From: Neobacillus vireti
GTDB taxonomy: Bacteria > Bacillota > Bacilli > Bacillales > Cytobacillaceae
Length of the DNA stretch: 64,000 nucleotides
Assembly: GCF_001026695.1 (NCBI RefSeq)
Contig: NZ_LDNB01000002.1
Location: 805,149 to 869,148 of the forward strand
Direction of reading: 5' to 3'
Below the pieces are notes generated by a model. The model searched no databases. It was not told where the DNA came from and saw only the letters and a program-made list of their open reading frames with translations. Of the stretch, positions 54,520 to 63,365 are shown in pieces; within the stretch, counting starts at the first letter, position 1; each line of letters starts with the position of its first letter. A program made the translations under genes and the position numbers.

Positions 54520-54912
54520 TTGAATAATATTGGCATCCTTCAATCAGCATTAGATGCTTCCAGTTTACGACAACAGGTAATTTCTAATAATATAGCCAAT
54601 GCGGAAACTCCTGGCTATAAAACAAAAAAGGTAGTGTTTGAGGATATTTTAAAGCAGCAACTAAACAATCAATCCAATTTTGTAGGCAATCCTACTGACT
54701 CCCGCCATTTTGCGATTGGGAATACCACTAATATTCCATCTGCAAAAACGGTCGAGAATACGAATAGTATCATGCAAAGCAATGGGAACAACGTTGATAT
54801 CGATGAAGAAATGTCTCGGATGGGGAAAAATTCATTATGGTATTATACGTTAACACAGCAACTTACTAGTGAATTCCATCAATTATCAATAGCAATTAAA
54901 GGAAGGAGTTAA
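54520..54912 (+). CDS. flgB: FlgB proximal rod protein
   Basis: A 130-residue rod protein with LQSALDASSLRQQVISNNIA and NAETPGYKTKKVVFEDIL, and the C-terminal VDIDEEMSRMGKNSLWYYTL. TTG start with AAAGGAGAG. It is the first gene of the basal-body/export operon. Confidence 0.95.
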   Translation: MNNIGILQSALDASSLRQQVISNNIANAETPGYKTKKVVFEDILKQQLNNQSNFVGNPTDSRHFAIGNTTNIPSAKTVENTNSIMQSNGNNVDIDEEMSRMGKNSLWYYTLTQQLTSEFHQLSIAIKGRS

Positions 54913-54917
54913 CAGCG

Positions 54918-55373
54918 ATGTTTGATTCCTTAAATATAAGTGCATCTGCCTTATCTGCCCAAAAATTACGGATGGATGTAACCTCGTCTAATATTGCTAA
55001 CGCCTCAACTACCCGCGGAAAATTGGTGAATGGAAATTGGGAACCATATCGCCGAAAAATGGTCGTGATGGAACCTAGGGAGAGAGCCTTTAATCAGGTT
55101 TTACAGGGTGAAATAAAAAAACAAACCGGGTCCGACACCAACCTGCAAGGGGTAAGGGTAACGGGTATTGTGGACGATAAAACACCATTCAAGACAATCT
55201 ATGACCCTACTAACCCAGATGCAGATATTGAAGGATATGTAAAATTACCAAATGTTGACCTGTCAAAGGAAATGGTCGACTTACTTGCTGCATCAAGAGC
55301 CTATGAAGCGAATGTTACGGCGTTTAATACCGGAAAATCCATGATGTTAAAAGCTTTAGATCTGGGCCGTTAG
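54918..55373 (+). CDS. flgC: FlgC proximal rod protein
   Basis: A 151-residue rod protein with FDSLNISASALSAQKLRMDV and TSSNIANASTTRG, and C-terminal LPNVDLSKEMVDLLAASRAY. It begins 5 bp after flgB. Confidence 0.96.
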   Translation: MFDSLNISASALSAQKLRMDVTSSNIANASTTRGKLVNGNWEPYRRKMVVMEPRERAFNQVLQGEIKKQTGSDTNLQGVRVTGIVDDKTPFKTIYDPTNPDADIEGYVKLPNVDLSKEMVDLLAASRAYEANVTAFNTGKSMMLKALDLGR

Positions 55374-55386
55374 GAGGGGCATATAA

Positions 55387-55686
55387 ATGAATATTTCAAA
55401 TGTAGGCAGTGAATTAATCAAAATTAATCAAAATCCATTCCAAAACGTAGAAGTAGATAAAACTAAATCTTCATTTGCTGGTGTCCTCCAAGGATATTTG
55501 GAGAATGTGGATAACACGGTTAAGCAGGCCGCTGACATAAGTACTAAAGTGGCTACAGGAGAGATTGATAATATTCATGATGTAATGATTGCTTCACAGA
55601 AAGCGCAGATAGCTTTGGAACTGACAGTCACCGTCAGGGATAAAGCTCTCGAAGCATATCAAGAAATGATGCGCATGCAAATTTAA
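55387..55686 (+). CDS. fliE: FliE MS-ring/rod adapter protein
   Basis: A 99-residue protein with SSFAGVLQGYLENVDNTVKQ and HDVMIASQKAQIALELTVTV, ending YQEMMRMQI, all hallmarks of FliE. AGGAGGGG site. Confidence 0.95.
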   Translation: MNISNVGSELIKINQNPFQNVEVDKTKSSFAGVLQGYLENVDNTVKQAADISTKVATGEIDNIHDVMIASQKAQIALELTVTVRDKALEAYQEMMRMQI

Positions 55687-55716
55687 AGAATGATGGAAAG
55701 CTAGGCAGGGTGAGAA

Positions 55717-57306
55717 ATGAATCGATCATGGACAGATCAAATCAAACATACCGGAGAGCGCTTTAGTGAATACTGGAGAGCAAGAAGCCTGAAACAAAAA
55801 GGGCTCATCATAGGGACATTTTTATTTCTTATTGTTGCCTTATCAATGTTTATCTTTTTTGCGTCTCGTCCGCAATATGTCCCGCTTTATACGGGTCAAT
55901 TGACACAGCGGGAAGTAGGGGACATAAAAGCAGAATTGGATAAACAAGGGCATACAAACTATCAGATTTCTAATAATGGAACAATGCTGCTTGTTCCGAA
56001 AAAGGATGCTTCCGATTTAGTAGTTAGTCTTGCATCAAAGGGATACCCAAAGGATAACAAAATTAATTACGATATTTTTGGCCAAAATCTCTCATTCGGA
56101 GCAACAGACCGCCAATATAACATACTTGAACGTGAAGCGATGCAAAACCAAGTCGCTAATGTACTTACACATGTTGAGGGAATCAAAAACGCTGAAGTCA
56201 TTTTGACGTTACCTGAAGATTCTGTGTTCATCAGGCAAGGTCAAGATCAATCAGCTAGTGCTTCAGTAATGGTAGAAGTTGAGCCAGGGGTGCAATTAAA
56301 CTCCCAGCAAAATAAGGCTCTTTACACGTTAGTCTCGCGCAGTGTGCCGAAACTCCCGGTGGAAAATATTACCATCATGAATCAATACAGTGAGACATTA
56401 GCGCTACAAGATGCAAATAACAGTGATCAAACAGTTGATAAATATGATGAACAGCGAAAAATCCAACAAGATTTGGAAAGAGATATCCAACAAAATCTTC
56501 AAGGCTTATTAGGTACAATTCTTGGATCAAAAAAGGTCTATGTACATACTTTTTTAAAAATGAATTTCGATAAAGTGAAAACAGAAGAAAAGTTGGTTAA
56601 GCCGGTAGATCAAAATAATAATGGGATTGTGATAAGCTCGGATAAAAACTCGAAAACAGCTACAGGGACAGGAGCAAGTGCTGGCGGCGTGGTGGGAACC
56701 GGGGAAACCGATGTTCCTGGATATCCTGGTGACAGTTCAAATGGTGATAGTAGTTACGAAGAGTCAAATAGCAAGGTGAACTATGAGGTTAATCGAATTA
56801 ATAACGAGATTATTAAAAGTCCGTATCAAATAGAAGATATTACGATTAATGTTGGTGTTGAGGCAGATCCTGCCAATCCTGATAAGTTACCAAAGACGAC
56901 ACAAGATAATATTCAAAACATTGTTGCTAATACAGTTCGCACGGCTCTAGGACATCCCGATTTAACCCAACAAGAGATTGACCAACGGATTACCATTTTT
57001 CCGCATACATTCGCCACAAGCACGAGTACGGCGAATGGATCATCGTCAAATTGGCTATATATAGCAGGTGGCATAGCACTAGGTATGCTTTTGATTGGCG
57101 GTTTAATCTGGTGGCTAGTGAGTCGAAGAAAATCAAATCAATTTGAGTTAGAAGAAGAAATGGCCTATAAGGCTCCAGTCGAAGAACCGGACTATTTTGC
57201 AGAACAAGATATGGGTGTCGAAAGCCAATTGAAGAAATTGCTAGAGCAAAGACCGGAAGATTTCTCCAAAGTGATTAGAACATTGCTACATGAAGAGGAG
57301 GCGTAA
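55717..57306 (+). CDS. fliF: FliF MS-ring protein
   Basis: A 529-residue membrane ring subunit with TM1 near residues 27-47, the YscJ/FliF ring-building domains (LDKQGHTNYQISNNGTMLLV...ILEREAMQNQVANVL), a Ser/Gly-rich loop (about 305-350), TM2 near 445-465, and the C-terminal FliG-binding tail (EQRPEDFSKVIRTLL). Confidence 0.96.
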   Translation: MNRSWTDQIKHTGERFSEYWRARSLKQKGLIIGTFLFLIVALSMFIFFASRPQYVPLYTGQLTQREVGDIKAELDKQGHTNYQISNNGTMLLVPKKDASDLVVSLASKGYPKDNKINYDIFGQNLSFGATDRQYNILEREAMQNQVANVLTHVEGIKNAEVILTLPEDSVFIRQGQDQSASASVMVEVEPGVQLNSQQNKALYTLVSRSVPKLPVENITIMNQYSETLALQDANNSDQTVDKYDEQRKIQQDLERDIQQNLQGLLGTILGSKKVYVHTFLKMNFDKVKTEEKLVKPVDQNNNGIVISSDKNSKTATGTGASAGGVVGTGETDVPGYPGDSSNGDSSYEESNSKVNYEVNRINNEIIKSPYQIEDITINVGVEADPANPDKLPKTTQDNIQNIVANTVRTALGHPDLTQQEIDQRITIFPHTFATSTSTANGSSSNWLYIAGGIALGMLLIGGLIWWLVSRRKSNQFELEEEMAYKAPVEEPDYFAEQDMGVESQLKKLLEQRPEDFSKVIRTLLHEEEA

Positions 57307-57311
57307 TTTCC

Positions 57312-58322
57312 ATGGCGACAGGATTAAGGCTAACTGGAAAACAAAAAGCAGCGATTTTACTCATTTCGATGGGAAAGGATGCTTCCTCTAAAGTGTTCAA
57401 CCATTTGCCGGAGGAGGAAATTGATCAACTTACTCTCGCAATTGCCAATATTCATAAAGTGGATGCCAAAGAAAAAGAAGAAGTATTGAAGGAATTTCAT
57501 GAAATGTGCATTGCCCAAGATTATTTGGCAATGGGGGGAATCAGCTTTGCACAGGATGTGTTGGAGTCTGCCCTGGGTAAAGATAAAGCCAAGCAGATTA
57601 TTCATCGATTAACGTCGCAGCTCCAGGTTAAACCATTCGAGTTTGCCCGCCGTGTTGACGCGATGCAAATCTATCAATTCTTACAAAATGAGCATCCTCA
57701 AACTATTGCGCTCGTTTTAGCTCATTTAGAGACACAACAAGCATCAATGATACTTTCATCACTACCTAGCGAACTTCAATTCGATGTCGCTAGACGTATT
57801 GCATTGTTAGAGCAAACTTCACCGGAAGTAATTAAGGAAGTAGAAAATATTTTGGAGCAAAAGTTATCATCTACCATCCGTGAAGACTTTAGTGTGGTAG
57901 GGGGAATCGAATCGATTGTCAATATCCTAAACGGTGTGGACCGTGGTACAGAAAAAGGTATCTTAGAGCATCTTGAGCTGAAAGATGAGGAATTGGTGGA
58001 AGAAATCAAAAAACGTATGTTTCTATTTGAAGATATTATTAATCTCGATCGTCGTGCCATCCAGCGTGTTATTCAGGAAGTGGAGAATCATGATTTACTC
58101 CTTGCACTGAAAGCAGCCAGCCCGGAAGTCAAAAAGGTTATCTTCGAGAACATGTCAGCAAGGATGGTCGAAACGTTCGAAGAAGAAATGCAGTTTCTCG
58201 GACCAGTCAGAGTCAAAGATGTCGAGGAAGCGCAAGGAAGAATCGTTTTCGTTATTCGCCGCTTAGAGGATGCTGGTGAAATTGTCATTGCTCGAGGTGG
58301 AACAGATGGCATCCTATTCTAA
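57312..58322 (+). CDS. fliG: FliG rotor/switch protein
   Basis: A 336-residue FliG with the N-terminal LTGKQKAAILLISMGKDASS, the EHPQTIALVLAHL motif, and the C-terminal torque helix region MFLFEDIINLDRRAIQRVI with charged residues that contact MotA. It starts 5 bp after fliF. Confidence 0.97.
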   Translation: MATGLRLTGKQKAAILLISMGKDASSKVFNHLPEEEIDQLTLAIANIHKVDAKEKEEVLKEFHEMCIAQDYLAMGGISFAQDVLESALGKDKAKQIIHRLTSQLQVKPFEFARRVDAMQIYQFLQNEHPQTIALVLAHLETQQASMILSSLPSELQFDVARRIALLEQTSPEVIKEVENILEQKLSSTIREDFSVVGGIESIVNILNGVDRGTEKGILEHLELKDEELVEEIKKRMFLFEDIINLDRRAIQRVIQEVENHDLLLALKAASPEVKKVIFENMSARMVETFEEEMQFLGPVRVKDVEEAQGRIVFVIRRLEDAGEIVIARGGTDGILF

Positions 58323-59136
58323 AGTATTTAAGGCTACTAATCTCTCTTTGATAGAAGAAGTGAAGGTCATTTCCCAGCCACTTCTCGCCATTAATGCACA
58401 AGGGGAAATATCTGATACAGAGACCCAGCAAGCAGGCGATGAGGGTATAGGGACACAAAAAGCTAACCAATTGATCCAAGCAGCTAAAGCTGAAGCCCAA
58501 GCAATCATTGAAATGGCTGAGCAAAACGCCCGTTCAATAGAAGCGGCCACTACAGATAAAATCAACCAATGGTGGGAAGACAACCAGCAGAAGCTAGAGG
58601 GATTGTCACTTGAAGCAAAACAGCAAGGGTTTGAAGAAGGATTAGCAACGGGAAAACAGGAAGCGATTCAGAAGATTCAACAAGAATATCAAGAGAAATT
58701 AGAGCAAGTTCAGCATTTGTTGAATGCTGCTTATGAACAAAAGGCATCGATAATCTCCGAAGCGGAACCATTTTTACTCGAGTTGAGCACAGTTATTGCT
58801 TCCCAAATTGTTAAACGGGAATTAGAAACTAATCCCGATCATTTTGTGGAGTTAATTCAACAACATATTCTTCGCTTTAAGGAAAAAGAGTCGATTACAG
58901 TCTGTGTGCATCCTGATGATTTTGATTTTATTCAATCCCAGCGCGTACACCTCGTTGCTGTTGTTAATGGAGAAACAGAAATCAAAATCATCCCGGACCA
59001 TTCCGTTTCACTCAAAGGATGTATTATTCGTACTGCATACGGCAGCGTCGATGCCCGGATTGATACGCAAATTGAGGAAATTAAAAAGGTCATTCTAGAA
59101 GCAAGAAGGGAGCCGGAAAGTGGGACTATCAGCTGA
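58306..59136 (+). CDS. fliH: FliH export ATPase regulator
   Basis: A 276-residue coiled-coil protein: Ala/Gln-rich helices (KANQLIQAAKAEAQAIIEMA), EAKQQGFEEGLATGKQEAIQ, and a C-terminal FliH/V-ATPase E-like domain (LSTVIASQIVKRELETNPDH). It holds FliI at the export gate. ATG 58306 after GAGGTGG overlaps the fliG end by 17 bp. Confidence 0.92.
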   Translation: MASYSKVFKATNLSLIEEVKVISQPLLAINAQGEISDTETQQAGDEGIGTQKANQLIQAAKAEAQAIIEMAEQNARSIEAATTDKINQWWEDNQQKLEGLSLEAKQQGFEEGLATGKQEAIQKIQQEYQEKLEQVQHLLNAAYEQKASIISEAEPFLLELSTVIASQIVKRELETNPDHFVELIQQHILRFKEKESITVCVHPDDFDFIQSQRVHLVAVVNGETEIKIIPDHSVSLKGCIIRTAYGSVDARIDTQIEEIKKVILEARREPESGTIS

Positions 59137-60442
59137 AAATTATATTAATCTCATTCGCACGATAGACCCAGTCAGAGTCAACGGGAAAATCACCCAAATC
59201 ATCGGGCTAACCATTGAATCTCAGGGCCCTGACGTAAGAATTGGTGAATTGTGTTCGATCTATCCCTCTCAGTCACAAACCCCCATTCAAGCCGAGGTTG
59301 TAGGGATTAAGGAGAACAAAGTGTTGCTTATGCCACTTGGTGAGGTCCGCTCAATCGGTCCTGGCTGTGATGTGGTTGCAAGTGGCAAACCAATGAGTGT
59401 TAAAGCTGGCAGCCAATTGCTAGGACGGATTCTCGATGGTCTTGGTCAACCCATTGATGGGAAGCCATTGCCATTAGGCTTGGAAGATGTACCAACGCAT
59501 GCGATTCCGCCTAACCCACTCAGTCGACCAAGGATTCATTCTCCTTTAGGGGTTGGGGTACGTACGATTGATGGGTTATTAACTATGGGTAAAGGTCAAA
59601 GAATGGGTATCTTTGCCGGGAGTGGGGTCGGAAAAAGTACACTTCTTGGCATGATTTCGCGAAATACGACAGCTGAAGTGAACGTCATCGCACTTATTGG
59701 AGAGCGTGGACGTGAGGTACTAGATTTTATTGAACAAAACTTAGGGGAAGAAGGGTTGAAAAAATCTGTCGTTATTGTAGCGACATCTGATCAACCGGCC
59801 CTCATTCGGATAAAAGGTGCCATGACAGCTACGTCTATTGCTGAGTATTTCCGCGATCAAGGAAAGGACGTATTACTTGTCATGGATTCCGTAACCCGAT
59901 TCGCGATGGCGCAACGAGAAGTGGGCTTAGCAATTGGCGAACCACCGACGACTAAGGGGTATACTCCTTCTGTGTTTGCGATGCTTCCGCAACTATTGGA
60001 ACGTGCTGGAACTGGACCGAAGGGCTCTATTTCAGCAATTTATACGGTTCTGGTTGATGGTGATGACATGAACGAACCGATTGCCGATGCAGTCAGAGGA
60101 ATTTTAGATGGCCATATTGTCCTTAATCGTTCGATTGCAGGGAAAGGGATTTTTCCTTCAATCGATGTTTTAAACAGCGCAAGCCGGGTCATGACCGAAA
60201 TTACATCTGACGGACATTTAACCGCAGCACAGAACTTCAAGAAATTACTTGCCTCCTATAACGAGGCCGAAGACTTGATCAATATTGGTGCATATAAGAA
60301 GGGCTCGAATCGGGATATCGATTTAGCGATGCGGCTAAAGCCAACAATGGATAATTTTTTACGACAAGGAATTTATGAAGCTTCACAACTTGAGGAGGCA
60401 GAGTCCTTCCTACTTTCACAATTTGGAGCGATGATTCGATGA
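59120..60442 (+). CDS. fliI: FliI flagellar export ATPase
   Basis: A 440-residue F1-beta-like ATPase with Walker A GSGVGKST (about residues 170-177), Walker B VLLVMDSVTRFA, and the export ATPase signature PPTTKGYTPSVFAMLPQLLE. GTG start after AGGGAG, overlapping fliH by 17 bp. Confidence 0.97.
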   Translation: MGLSAENYINLIRTIDPVRVNGKITQIIGLTIESQGPDVRIGELCSIYPSQSQTPIQAEVVGIKENKVLLMPLGEVRSIGPGCDVVASGKPMSVKAGSQLLGRILDGLGQPIDGKPLPLGLEDVPTHAIPPNPLSRPRIHSPLGVGVRTIDGLLTMGKGQRMGIFAGSGVGKSTLLGMISRNTTAEVNVIALIGERGREVLDFIEQNLGEEGLKKSVVIVATSDQPALIRIKGAMTATSIAEYFRDQGKDVLLVMDSVTRFAMAQREVGLAIGEPPTTKGYTPSVFAMLPQLLERAGTGPKGSISAIYTVLVDGDDMNEPIADAVRGILDGHIVLNRSIAGKGIFPSIDVLNSASRVMTEITSDGHLTAAQNFKKLLASYNEAEDLINIGAYKKGSNRDIDLAMRLKPTMDNFLRQGIYEASQLEEAESFLLSQFGAMIR

Positions 60443-60873
60443 AATTTACCTTTTCTTTTCAAAAAGTACTGGACGTCAAAGAAAAAGAACAGGAAATTGC
60501 CAAGCAAGAGTATGGGATAACTAAACTCCGGCAATTGGAATTAGCAGAAGAGATGGAAGAGCTAGAAGTGGTCAAGGAGAATGTTTTCAACCAATACAAT
60601 GATGTAGATTGCAAAACAGTCAAAGAGATTTTAGAGTTTCAACAAGAAATTGACCATGTTAGTCTTCGAATGAAACGGTTGGAGGATCGATCACAGCAAA
60701 TTCATCAGGAAGTAGAACAAAAACACCAAGTACTCATCAATAAAAATCAGGAAACAAAAATGTGGAATCAATGGAAGGCGAAATCGATGGAAGCTTTCCA
60801 AAAGCAACTCGATCGAAGTGAGCAGGCAATGCTCGACGAAATGGCCGTCTTACGCTATAGCAGAAGGACATGA
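60439..60873 (+). CDS. fliJ: FliJ export chaperone-like coiled-coil protein
   Basis: A 144-residue, entirely helical protein (FTFSFQKVLDVKEKEQEIAK) overlapping the fliI stop by 4 bp (ATGA). This fits FliJ, the stalk that couples FliI to FlhA. Confidence 0.92.
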   Translation: MKFTFSFQKVLDVKEKEQEIAKQEYGITKLRQLELAEEMEELEVVKENVFNQYNDVDCKTVKEILEFQQEIDHVSLRMKRLEDRSQQIHQEVEQKHQVLINKNQETKMWNQWKAKSMEAFQKQLDRSEQAMLDEMAVLRYSRRT

Positions 60874-60885
60874 GGAGATTAACAA

Positions 60886-61734
60886 ATGGCAGAAAAACGA
60901 CGCGGAATTCTAGGAGGTTTTTTATTCTGGGGAATTTCGTTACTAATTACCGTCCTATTAATATTGTTCCTGTTAAATTTTGTTGGTTTTCCTGTTTGGA
61001 AGACATTTCAAGATTGGGGAAATAAAGTACCTGTTTTGAACCTAATCATTCCTAATTCTACAGAACCTGAAAAGACGGTTGATGTAAATGACTGGGAAGA
61101 GAAATATTTAACGACCGAATCTTTGTTGAATCAAAAAGAACAAGAACTGGACGAATTGAAAAAGCAGCTAAGTTCTAATCAAAATGACATAAAGGTTTTA
61201 AAGAAAAACAACGAAGATTTGCAAAAAGAGTTAGCAAATAAACAGACAAAAGAAGTTCAAGATCAAGTGAAACATGTAGCAGGAATTTATGCTAGTATAC
61301 CTGCATCAAAAGCCGCTGCAATGCTTGTATCCATGCCGCTAGAAGAAGCTTCGTTAACGATAGCTCAGCTAGATCAGGAATTGCAAGGCAGTATCCTTGG
61401 CAGCATGAAGGATGTTAAGAAAGCCGCTCAAATTACTATGATGTTAAAAGAGATTGCTGGGCTTGATGAAACCAATCAGTCTGTGCTTTCAGAACAGGTA
61501 CACGAACTCGCGCTAAAACATGAAAATCCAACGGAAACCTTAGCTGAAACCGTTGCAGGGATGCCTCCTGCTCAATCGGCTAGTATTATTCAAACAATGA
61601 TGGCGACGAACTCACAAGTAGCTATGAATCTCATGAAAAATATTAAGACAACGAGTCGTTCGCAAATTTTAACAGAAATAGCGAAATCTGATAACAAATT
61701 GGCAGCTACGATCGCGGCAAATTTAAACAACTAG
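60886..61734 (+). CDS. MotE-like (YlxF) protein with MgtE-N-type domain
   Basis: A 282-residue protein with one N-terminal membrane helix (FLFWGISLLITVLLILFLLN), a coiled coil (about 75-120) and a C-terminal MgtE intracellular-N-like domain (YASIPASKAAAMLVSMPLEE...AGMPPAQSASIIQTMM). This layout is that of YlxF/MotE, found between fliJ and fliK in Bacillus; here fliK is not downstream. Confidence 0.85.
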   Translation: MAEKRRGILGGFLFWGISLLITVLLILFLLNFVGFPVWKTFQDWGNKVPVLNLIIPNSTEPEKTVDVNDWEEKYLTTESLLNQKEQELDELKKQLSSNQNDIKVLKKNNEDLQKELANKQTKEVQDQVKHVAGIYASIPASKAAAMLVSMPLEEASLTIAQLDQELQGSILGSMKDVKKAAQITMMLKEIAGLDETNQSVLSEQVHELALKHENPTETLAETVAGMPPAQSASIIQTMMATNSQVAMNLMKNIKTTSRSQILTEIAKSDNKLAATIAANLNN

Positions 61735-61760
61735 AAATAACTCCAAGGAAGGAGAAAATC

Positions 61761-62324
61761 ATGAAACGCACCATGTTCTTATTTGTTTTGTTTTTTTATT
61801 TATTTTCTTTTCAACCCACCATTTTTGCCGCGGGTTCAACTACTAGTGGCGAGAAATCCGTCTTTGACTCTTTTCCAAAAAGTGAGGGGAAACCGTCAGC
61901 TCCAGCGACAAAAGTCGTGGAAAGTGAGTCACCTTCTGTTTTTCCCTTATTTATCAAATTTACTCTCTCCTTTATCTTGGTTATTGGTTTATTGATTGCA
62001 TTATTGCGCTTTCTTTCAAAACGAAGCAAACAAATACAAACAAGTGGTCTTGTTCTCCCATTAGGTGGTCACGTCCTTGGAACGAATAAATCGTTACAGG
62101 TTCTTCTTATTGGTCAGACGATTTATATCGTTGGTGTAGGAGAGAACATTACGATACTGCGCTCTATTACCCAAGGGGAAGAATATCAGAATCTACTTGA
62201 AAGCTATGAAAACCAGGGAGAAGGTATTAGTCCCAACTGGTTAACGAAGGATTCGATAAAAGGGTGGAACAGTGTTTTTCGAAAGCATATGCAAAATATG
62301 AGGAAAGAAAACGGGGAGGAATAG
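61761..62324 (+). CDS. fliO: FliO/FliZ-type export gate assembly protein
   Basis: A 187-residue protein with a signal peptide (residues 1-25, ending IFAAG), a periplasm-side linker, one membrane helix (FIKFTLSFILVIGLLIALLR) and a cytoplasmic FliO domain (LVLPLGGHVLGTNKSLQVLL). Called FliZ in B. subtilis. It assists FliP assembly; fliP follows immediately. Confidence 0.88.
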   Translation: MKRTMFLFVLFFYLFSFQPTIFAAGSTTSGEKSVFDSFPKSEGKPSAPATKVVESESPSVFPLFIKFTLSFILVIGLLIALLRFLSKRSKQIQTSGLVLPLGGHVLGTNKSLQVLLIGQTIYIVGVGENITILRSITQGEEYQNLLESYENQGEGISPNWLTKDSIKGWNSVFRKHMQNMRKENGEE

Positions 62325-62329
62325 GATCA

Positions 62330-63076
62330 ATGATACGAAAATTAGCCATTCTTGTTCCTCTGCTTTCACTCGGGATCTTTTCCACTGCCTATGCCGCTGA
62401 TCCCACCCAAACAATTCTTCCTGGAATTGACTTGGGCTCAAATGATCCGGATAAGGTCTCAAATACATTACGAATTATTCTATTAATTACGATACTTTCA
62501 ATTGCACCTGCCATCCTTATTTTAATGACAAGTTTTACGCGAATTATTGTTGTACTTGGGTTTGTTCGTAATGCCCTTGGTACTCAGCAAATGCCACCCA
62601 ATCAAGTATTGATTGGACTCTCGCTATTTATGACTTTTTTTATCATGGGCCCAACATTTTCGCAAATAAACAATGAGGCATTACAACCATTTATGGCTGG
62701 AAAGATGACGCAGCAAGAAGCATACGAAGCAGGAAGTACGCCATTGAAAGAGTTCATGGCAAAACATACACGTGAGAAAGACTTAGCACTGTTTATGAAT
62801 TATGCCGGGATGGATCAACCCAAGACAGTGAAGGACATTCCATTAACTGCTTTAGTTCCGGCCTATGCGATTAGTGAATTAAAAACAGCCTTTCAGATGG
62901 GATTTATTATTTTTATCCCTTTTCTGGTAATTGATATGATCGTTTCGAGTATCTTGATGTCGATGGGGATGATGATGCTGCCTCCGGTGATGATTTCATT
63001 GCCATTTAAGATTCTGTTATTCATTTTGGTTGATGGTTGGCATTTAATTTTCCAATCACTGCTCACGAGTTTTTAA
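62330..63076 (+). CDS. fliP: FliP export gate protein
   Basis: A 248-residue export gate subunit with a signal peptide (MIRKLAILVPLLSLGIFSTA), membrane segments, and the FliP signatures MTSFTRIIVVLGFVRNALGT, QMPPNQVLIGLSLFMTFFIM and FLVIDMIVSSILMSMGMMML. ATG 62330 follows GGGGAGGAATAGG; earlier starts lie in fliO. Confidence 0.97.
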   Translation: MIRKLAILVPLLSLGIFSTAYAADPTQTILPGIDLGSNDPDKVSNTLRIILLITILSIAPAILILMTSFTRIIVVLGFVRNALGTQQMPPNQVLIGLSLFMTFFIMGPTFSQINNEALQPFMAGKMTQQEAYEAGSTPLKEFMAKHTREKDLALFMNYAGMDQPKTVKDIPLTALVPAYAISELKTAFQMGFIIFIPFLVIDMIVSSILMSMGMMMLPPVMISLPFKILLFILVDGWHLIFQSLLTSF

Positions 63077-63092
63077 GAAGGAAGTGTAATCC

Positions 63093-63362
63093 ATGACGAC
63101 TGAAATGATCATCGGACTTGCCCAAGAGACTGTTTATACCATCCTGATTGTCATCGCTCCGGTTGTCGGTATCGCCTTATTAGTCGGGTTATTGGTAAGT
63201 ATTTTTCAGGCTACAACACAGATCCAAGAACAAACGTTATCGTTTGTCCCAAAGATCGTTGCGGTTTTCCTCGCTCTTCTTTTCTTTGGGGCATGGATGT
63301 TGCGGCATGTCCTTGATTTCACTCAAAATTTATTAGGAAATCTCTCCAATTTTGTGGGGTAA
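63093..63362 (+). CDS. fliQ: FliQ export gate protein
   Basis: An 89-residue protein with two membrane helices and the family pattern GLAQETVYTILIVIAPVVGI, SIFQATTQIQEQTLSFVPKI. AAGGAAGTG site, 16 bp after fliP. Confidence 0.97.
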   Translation: MTTEMIIGLAQETVYTILIVIAPVVGIALLVGLLVSIFQATTQIQEQTLSFVPKIVAVFLALLFFGAWMLRHVLDFTQNLLGNLSNFVG

Positions 63363-63365
63363 GTG